A stretch of 64,000 nt of DNA, from NCBI GenBank assembly GCA_032719365.1, contig CM064864.1:3000817-3064816 (forward strand), in the 5' to 3' direction. Position numbers and translations under genes: made by a program. The notes beneath the pieces are model-generated. The model searched no databases and was not told the DNA's origin. It worked only from the letters and a program-made list of their open reading frames with translations. Below are positions 60,114 to 64,000 of this stretch, one piece after another. The DNA comes from Prinsepia uniflora (lineage: Eukaryota; Streptophyta; Magnoliopsida; Rosales; Rosaceae). Position 1 is the stretch's first letter. Each line of letters starts with the position of its first letter.

Positions 60114-60644
60114 TTTTTTTTTTTTGGACTAATAGGCGTACCAAACGTAGCCTTATTGGTTTACATGGTTAGATGATATTTCCAGCCACTAATTCTCTCG
60201 TCATTTTGTTTTGGCAATTCCACAGCTCCATGGTACTTAGTTTTCAATGATAGCTTCAACCTCATTCCTTGCTACATTATTACTGTATGCTGTAATTTTT
60301 TTTCTACAACTACGTTTTTATCAGAAAAAGTTTTTACTAATAAGATTTTTTAACGAGACAACATCTCAAACACTATCATTTATCCTAACTTGAAGATATA
60401 TGTAAATGTTAGTACAACATCTAACTAGTGGTTGACACTATTATTGTATTCTTCATTTTTGTATCGAATGAAAACATATTCAAACCACAAATCTTTCTAA
60501 GATTTTCCTATTTTTCATGTTGCTCACGTTTGATTTCAAGATAACGCAAAGTGTTTATCTATTGTACGATCTTTTCAATAAACATCTCTTAAAAAAAATT
60601 GATGAAAATAAACTTTTATTTTTGGTGAAAAAATGAAAGTAATT

Positions 60645-60890
60645 TGGGCTAAACGATATTTTATTTTCCCTTCCCTCACTTAGTTAGCCCAATTCCTCTT
60701 TCCCATAAATCCCCACTAGCGGACTCAAAAGCCCAACCCAGTTTACGGTCCATCAAAACTCTTAATCCAATGGACGGGATCTGTCTGAGTTCCTAAGCTA
60801 ATTTATGACCGTTCATCTTGTCATCCCGATGCCCATATTAAAACCTATAAAACCCTAATCTTCTTTATACCCCGCCGAGAAACCCTAACT
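60645..60890 (+). promoter_or_regulatory. RPL7 promoter: site II and telo-box motifs
   Basis: TGGGCT at 60645-60650 and AGCCCA at 60686-60691 and 60730-60735 are site II elements. AAACCCTAA telo boxes occur at 60850-60858 and 60880-60888. This pairing is characteristic of plant ribosomal protein promoters, where TCP and telo-box binding factors act in dividing cells. Confidence 0.75.
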
Positions 60891-60928
60891 CTAGTCTTCG
60901 TCCTCCAAGACACTGCGGCATAAACTCG

Positions 60929-61600
60929 GTGAGTAGCCCCTCAGATCCTAGCTCTACTTCATTTTAATTCACATTTGAGTTACGCTTATTGTTTGTCTCT
61001 CTGTTTTTTTATCCGAGAAAACTAGGCACCAGAAACCCATTTTTTCCAGCTTGGTATGCTTAACTCTGTTTGGTTGCTGGGAAAGTGATTGCTTTTGCAT
61101 TTTATTTTGGTTTCCTATCTGATCTATTGGCCAGCTGTTTGTTTCTAATGTAATTGTTGTTTCTAATGTAATTGTTTTCTTAATGTGGATGTGTGAGTCG
61201 GCATATTTGTTTGTTCCTTGTTTACTGGTAAAATTAAGAAAATGTAAAAAGCTATGTTTACGAGAAAATAGAGTAATCATTGTGAAAGATTGGACTTTTG
61301 GTGTGTTTATTGTGATTGATACTTATACTTTTTTGTAAATGTGATATTTTGGGGGATTTTATTGTCATTAAAATCCTTGTGCATCTGAAAATTTGATCAT
61401 TCTCAATTTTCATTGCTTTGGCTAGTTGGAGTAGTGTTTCTAATTGTTTTTCTTTCAAATATCTGCATATATATTTTTGCTGCTGAAACTAATAGGTTTC
61501 ACAAGATATTGAATTCCTAGTTGCTGTCATATCTGCCATTGAGTTATGTTTTATTGGATTTACAAAACCTCTAATTGTTTTCTTCGTTTCACATTTTTAG
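60929..61600 (+). other. 5' UTR intron of RPL7
   Basis: Donor AACTCG|GTGAGTAG and acceptor ACATTTTTAG|AG flank a 672-bp T-rich intron. The acceptor lies two bases before the start codon. Leader introns of this type are common in plant ribosomal protein genes. The transcription start itself is not defined. Confidence 0.7.
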
Positions 61601-61602
61601 AG

Positions 61603-63046
61603 ATGGGTGGAGAGGTCAAGGCAGTGGTCCCAGAGTCAGTCTTGAAAAAGAGGAAGAGGGAAGAGCAATGGGCCTTGGCTAAGAAACAGGAGCTTGAAGC
61701 TGCAAAGAAAAAGAATGTTGAGAATCGGAAGCTCATTTTCAACAGAGCTAAGCAGTATGCGAAAGAGTATGAGCAGCAGGTAGATATTGCCACTTTTCAC
61801 ATGGTTCATTTTATTAATCTTTTGTTTGTTCATCTTGTCATGATGTCTGTGGTGTTAAAATTGGTTTGTTTCTTTTATTTAGGATAAGGAGCTGATCCAG
61901 TTGAAGCGTGAGGCTAAGTTGAAAGGTGGATTTTATGTCGAACCTGAGGCCAAGCTGTTGTTTATTATTCGAATCCGTGGGTATGTCCTAGTGCTATAAT
62001 AATACTGGAACAGTAGTATAAAAACTATCTTTGTCAATCACATACTTTAATTTTCGTGTTTTTTCAGTATCAATGCCATAGACCCCAAGACAAAGAAGAT
62101 TTTGCAACTCTTGCGATTGAGACAGGTAGCAACCGAAAGCCTTTAACCTTGTGATATGAATGGTCACCTTCTAATTAACGTCTTGTTGATTTAGTTGGGT
62201 ACAGTTGTCTGATAGAGTTGATGGTTTGTGTGTGCACTTTGTTTTGATAGGCTGTTTGTTAATTGGGTAATTGATGATATCTTTAAATACAGGGTAAATG
62301 GAGGTTCTAGATATAATGTATTCGTGTCTTCATCGATGCTTGCTTTAGTTTGAAGTGTGTTACTGTGCTTCACACGTGTTTGTTAGACTGTTGAAGTTAT
62401 TGCGCATTGTTGATCATTTTCTGTTTAATCTTGCTTTTGTAAGTAATCTCTTTATGGTTTTTTTAAAGTTCCTCTCTTTGTTCTGAAACAGATTTTCAAT
62501 GGTGTGTTCCTGAAAGTCAACAAGGCCACCCTTAACATGCTTCACCGGGTTGAGCCATATGTTACCTATGGGTGAGAACCTCTTCTATGTCGTCTTTTAC
62601 CTGTAGAAAATATGTATAGAAAGCAGTTATTTGATTGGAGTTGCATGTTTACAGGTACCCCAACTTGAAGAGCGTAAAGGAATTGATATACAAGAGGGGC
62701 TATGGGAAGCTAAACAAGCAGAGAACTGCCTTGACCGATAACTCCATTGTGGAACAGGTTAGTGGCTCATGCCCCTTGATTTTGTTATGTTTGCATGAGT
62801 GCATATCACTAATGTTTTCTGTCGTTTCAGGCTCTTGGCAAGTATGGCATCATCTGCACCGAAGATCTTATCCACGAGATCTTGACTGTTGGACCTCACT
62901 TTAAGGAGGCGAATAACTTCCTTTGGCCATTCAAGCTCAAGGCACCACTTGGTGGCCTTAAGAAGAAGAGGAACCATTACGTTGAAGGTGGAGATGCCGG
63001 AAACCGTGAGAATTACATCAATGAGCTTATTAGGAGGATGAATTAG
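61603..63046 (+). CDS. RPL7: 60S ribosomal protein L7 (uL30 family)
   Basis: Large-subunit ribosomal protein. Exons 61603-61779, 61883-61980, 62068-62125, 62492-62571, 62655-62757, 62831-63046 join in phase to 243 codons plus TAG, the usual plant L7 length. The N-terminus MGGEVKAVVPESVLKKRKRE leads into a basic, lysine-rich extension (to about 58). The uL30 core follows from about residue 84 ([20 protein letters not shown]), with LRLRQIFNGVFLKVNKAT and the L7-specific C-terminal region HFKEANNFLWPFKLKAPLGG, ending NYINELIRRMN. The start is the only ATG after the leader intron and fits the family start. No defects are seen; likely expressed constitutively in growing tissue. Confidence 0.97.
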
Positions 63047-63250
63047 GTGTGAGCAGCATTTGATTCATTCTAGTGTTTTGAGGCTTTTCTTTGTAACCGG
63101 TGGGAATCAGATAGATCGTTCCTCCATTAAGTTGAACACAGTTTGCCTTTTACGGTTTAAAACTCTTTTTTTTCTTTAAAAGTTGTGTTATCATTTTGCA
63201 AGACTTAATGCTAGAGAATTTTGTTGCCTTCCCTATTCATCGTGTTACGA
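63047..63250 (+). other. RPL7 3' UTR and downstream spacer
   Basis: T-rich sequence after the stop codon, with TTTGTAAC/TTTTCTTT motifs suited to polyadenylation control. No canonical AATAAA is obvious. Confidence 0.4.
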
Positions 63251-63600
63251 CTACGTTGATATTATTACTGATTCTTCCTCTACGAAATTGCTTTATTTAT
63301 TTTTTTATCAGAATCGTTGTGTTCTGCTCATAATTAATTTGCCACCTTTCTTTTGTTTCCTCACCCTTCACCACCTTCTCCACCGCCCATGAACCAGCAC
63401 CACGAGGCACCTTTGGTCATGTCACTACGTTGATATTATTACTGATTTTTCCTCTACGAAATTGCTTTAATTTTTTTTTATCAGAATCGTTGTGTTCTGT
63501 TCATAATTAATTTGTCACCTTTCTTTTGTTTCCTCGCCCTTCACCACCATCTCCACCGCCCATGAACCACCACTACGAGGCACCTTTGGTCATGTCACTG
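63251..63600. repeat. Tandem duplication, period about 174 bp
   Basis: CTACGTTGATATTATTACTG… at 63251 recurs at 63425, and the two copies agree over nearly the whole unit through CACCTTTGGTCATGTCACT. A plus-strand frame across the second copy (63526-63819) is proline-rich and has no recognisable domain. Confidence 0.85.
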
Positions 63601-63783
63601 GAGGCTGCATCCCTCACTCCACAATCTCGTCCACCTGCCAACCAATTTTCACGACCGCGCAAATGGGCTTTCTTTCCAAGTCCCCTATGGCTGCGTCCCT
63701 CACCTCACTCTACCAGGAGTTTGAACTTTGAAGTCTTGCATTACACAATAATTTTGGCGTATCAGTTTTTTGTGGGTGTTTAT

Positions 63784-63941
63784 TGGGTGAATTTATTAAT
63801 AAGTTTAGATCATAATTGATTGGGTGTATTTATTCATAAGTCTAAATCATAATTGATTGGGTGTATTACTGTATTAATTCGTAAGTTTAAATCATAATTG
63901 ATTGGGTGTATTTATTAATAAGTTTAAATCATAATTGATTG
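63784..63941. repeat. Short tandem array, four units of 37-45 bp
   Basis: Units begin TGGGTGTATT (or TGGGTGAATT) at 63784, 63821, 63858 and 63903, each followed by AATAAGTTTAAATCATAATTGAT-type text. AT-rich and non-coding. Confidence 0.85.
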
Positions 63942-64000
63942 AAAAACCTTCAATTTGACATTACTTAAGAGCTATGATCTACTGGTATGGGAGGTATGAT

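Overview
The window is nuclear DNA of a flowering plant, most likely a eudicot. The evidence is spliced genes with GT-AG introns, plant housekeeping proteins (ABCE/RLI, an autoinhibited Ca2+-ATPase, ribosomal protein L7) and typical plant transposons (Ty1/Copia, Ty3/Gypsy-like LTRs, Cassandra TRIMs, a Helitron, MITEs). The species cannot be determined from the sequence. Exons were placed by eye from splice signals and reading-frame continuity; in all three genes the phases join with no frameshift.

Layout. 1-145: a short C-terminal coding fragment running in from the left edge. 1195-7727: a decayed Ty1/Copia retrotransposon with two LTRs and a matching 5-bp target duplication (tacct), itself hit by two LTR-type insertions. 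7815-9075: a diverged, rearranged duplicate of part of the Ca2+-ATPase gene. 9637-12341 (-): complete 8-exon ABCE (RLI) gene. 14245-14745: degraded MITE. 14773-28609 (-): complete 33-exon ACA8/9/10-type Ca2+-ATPase, closest to ACA9, with a small Helitron in intron 6. 28610-31500: AT-rich intergenic DNA.

31501-55276 is a retrotransposon nest. A solo LTR (31501-34644) is followed by a Cassandra element (C1, 35053-55276, minus orientation, TSD cgaac). Two large LTR elements sit in the same LTR of C1: G1 (35489-42302, minus) and G2 (42407-54910, plus). G1 carries a second, young Cassandra (C2, 36319-37333) inside one of its LTRs, and G2 carries a solo LTR of the G1 family (G3, 43148-46098) inside its 5' LTR. 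Most junctions keep perfect 5-bp target duplications, so the order of events can be read: C1, then G1 and G2, then C2 and G3. No large element keeps an intact gag-pol. G2 resembles a LARD (long LTRs around a non-coding interior), and G1 keeps only an inverted gag scrap.

55277-60152 is intergenic, with a long-TIR DNA transposon (57913-59407) and a MITE (59615-60113). 60645-63046 (+) is a complete RPL7 gene with telo-box and site II promoter motifs and a 5' UTR intron. The right end (63251-64000) contains tandem duplications.

The three host genes are independent housekeeping or ion-transport loci (ribosome recycling, calmodulin-regulated Ca2+ efflux, large ribosomal subunit). They show no joint pathway beyond two of them serving translation. 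The novelty of the window is in its transposon architecture.
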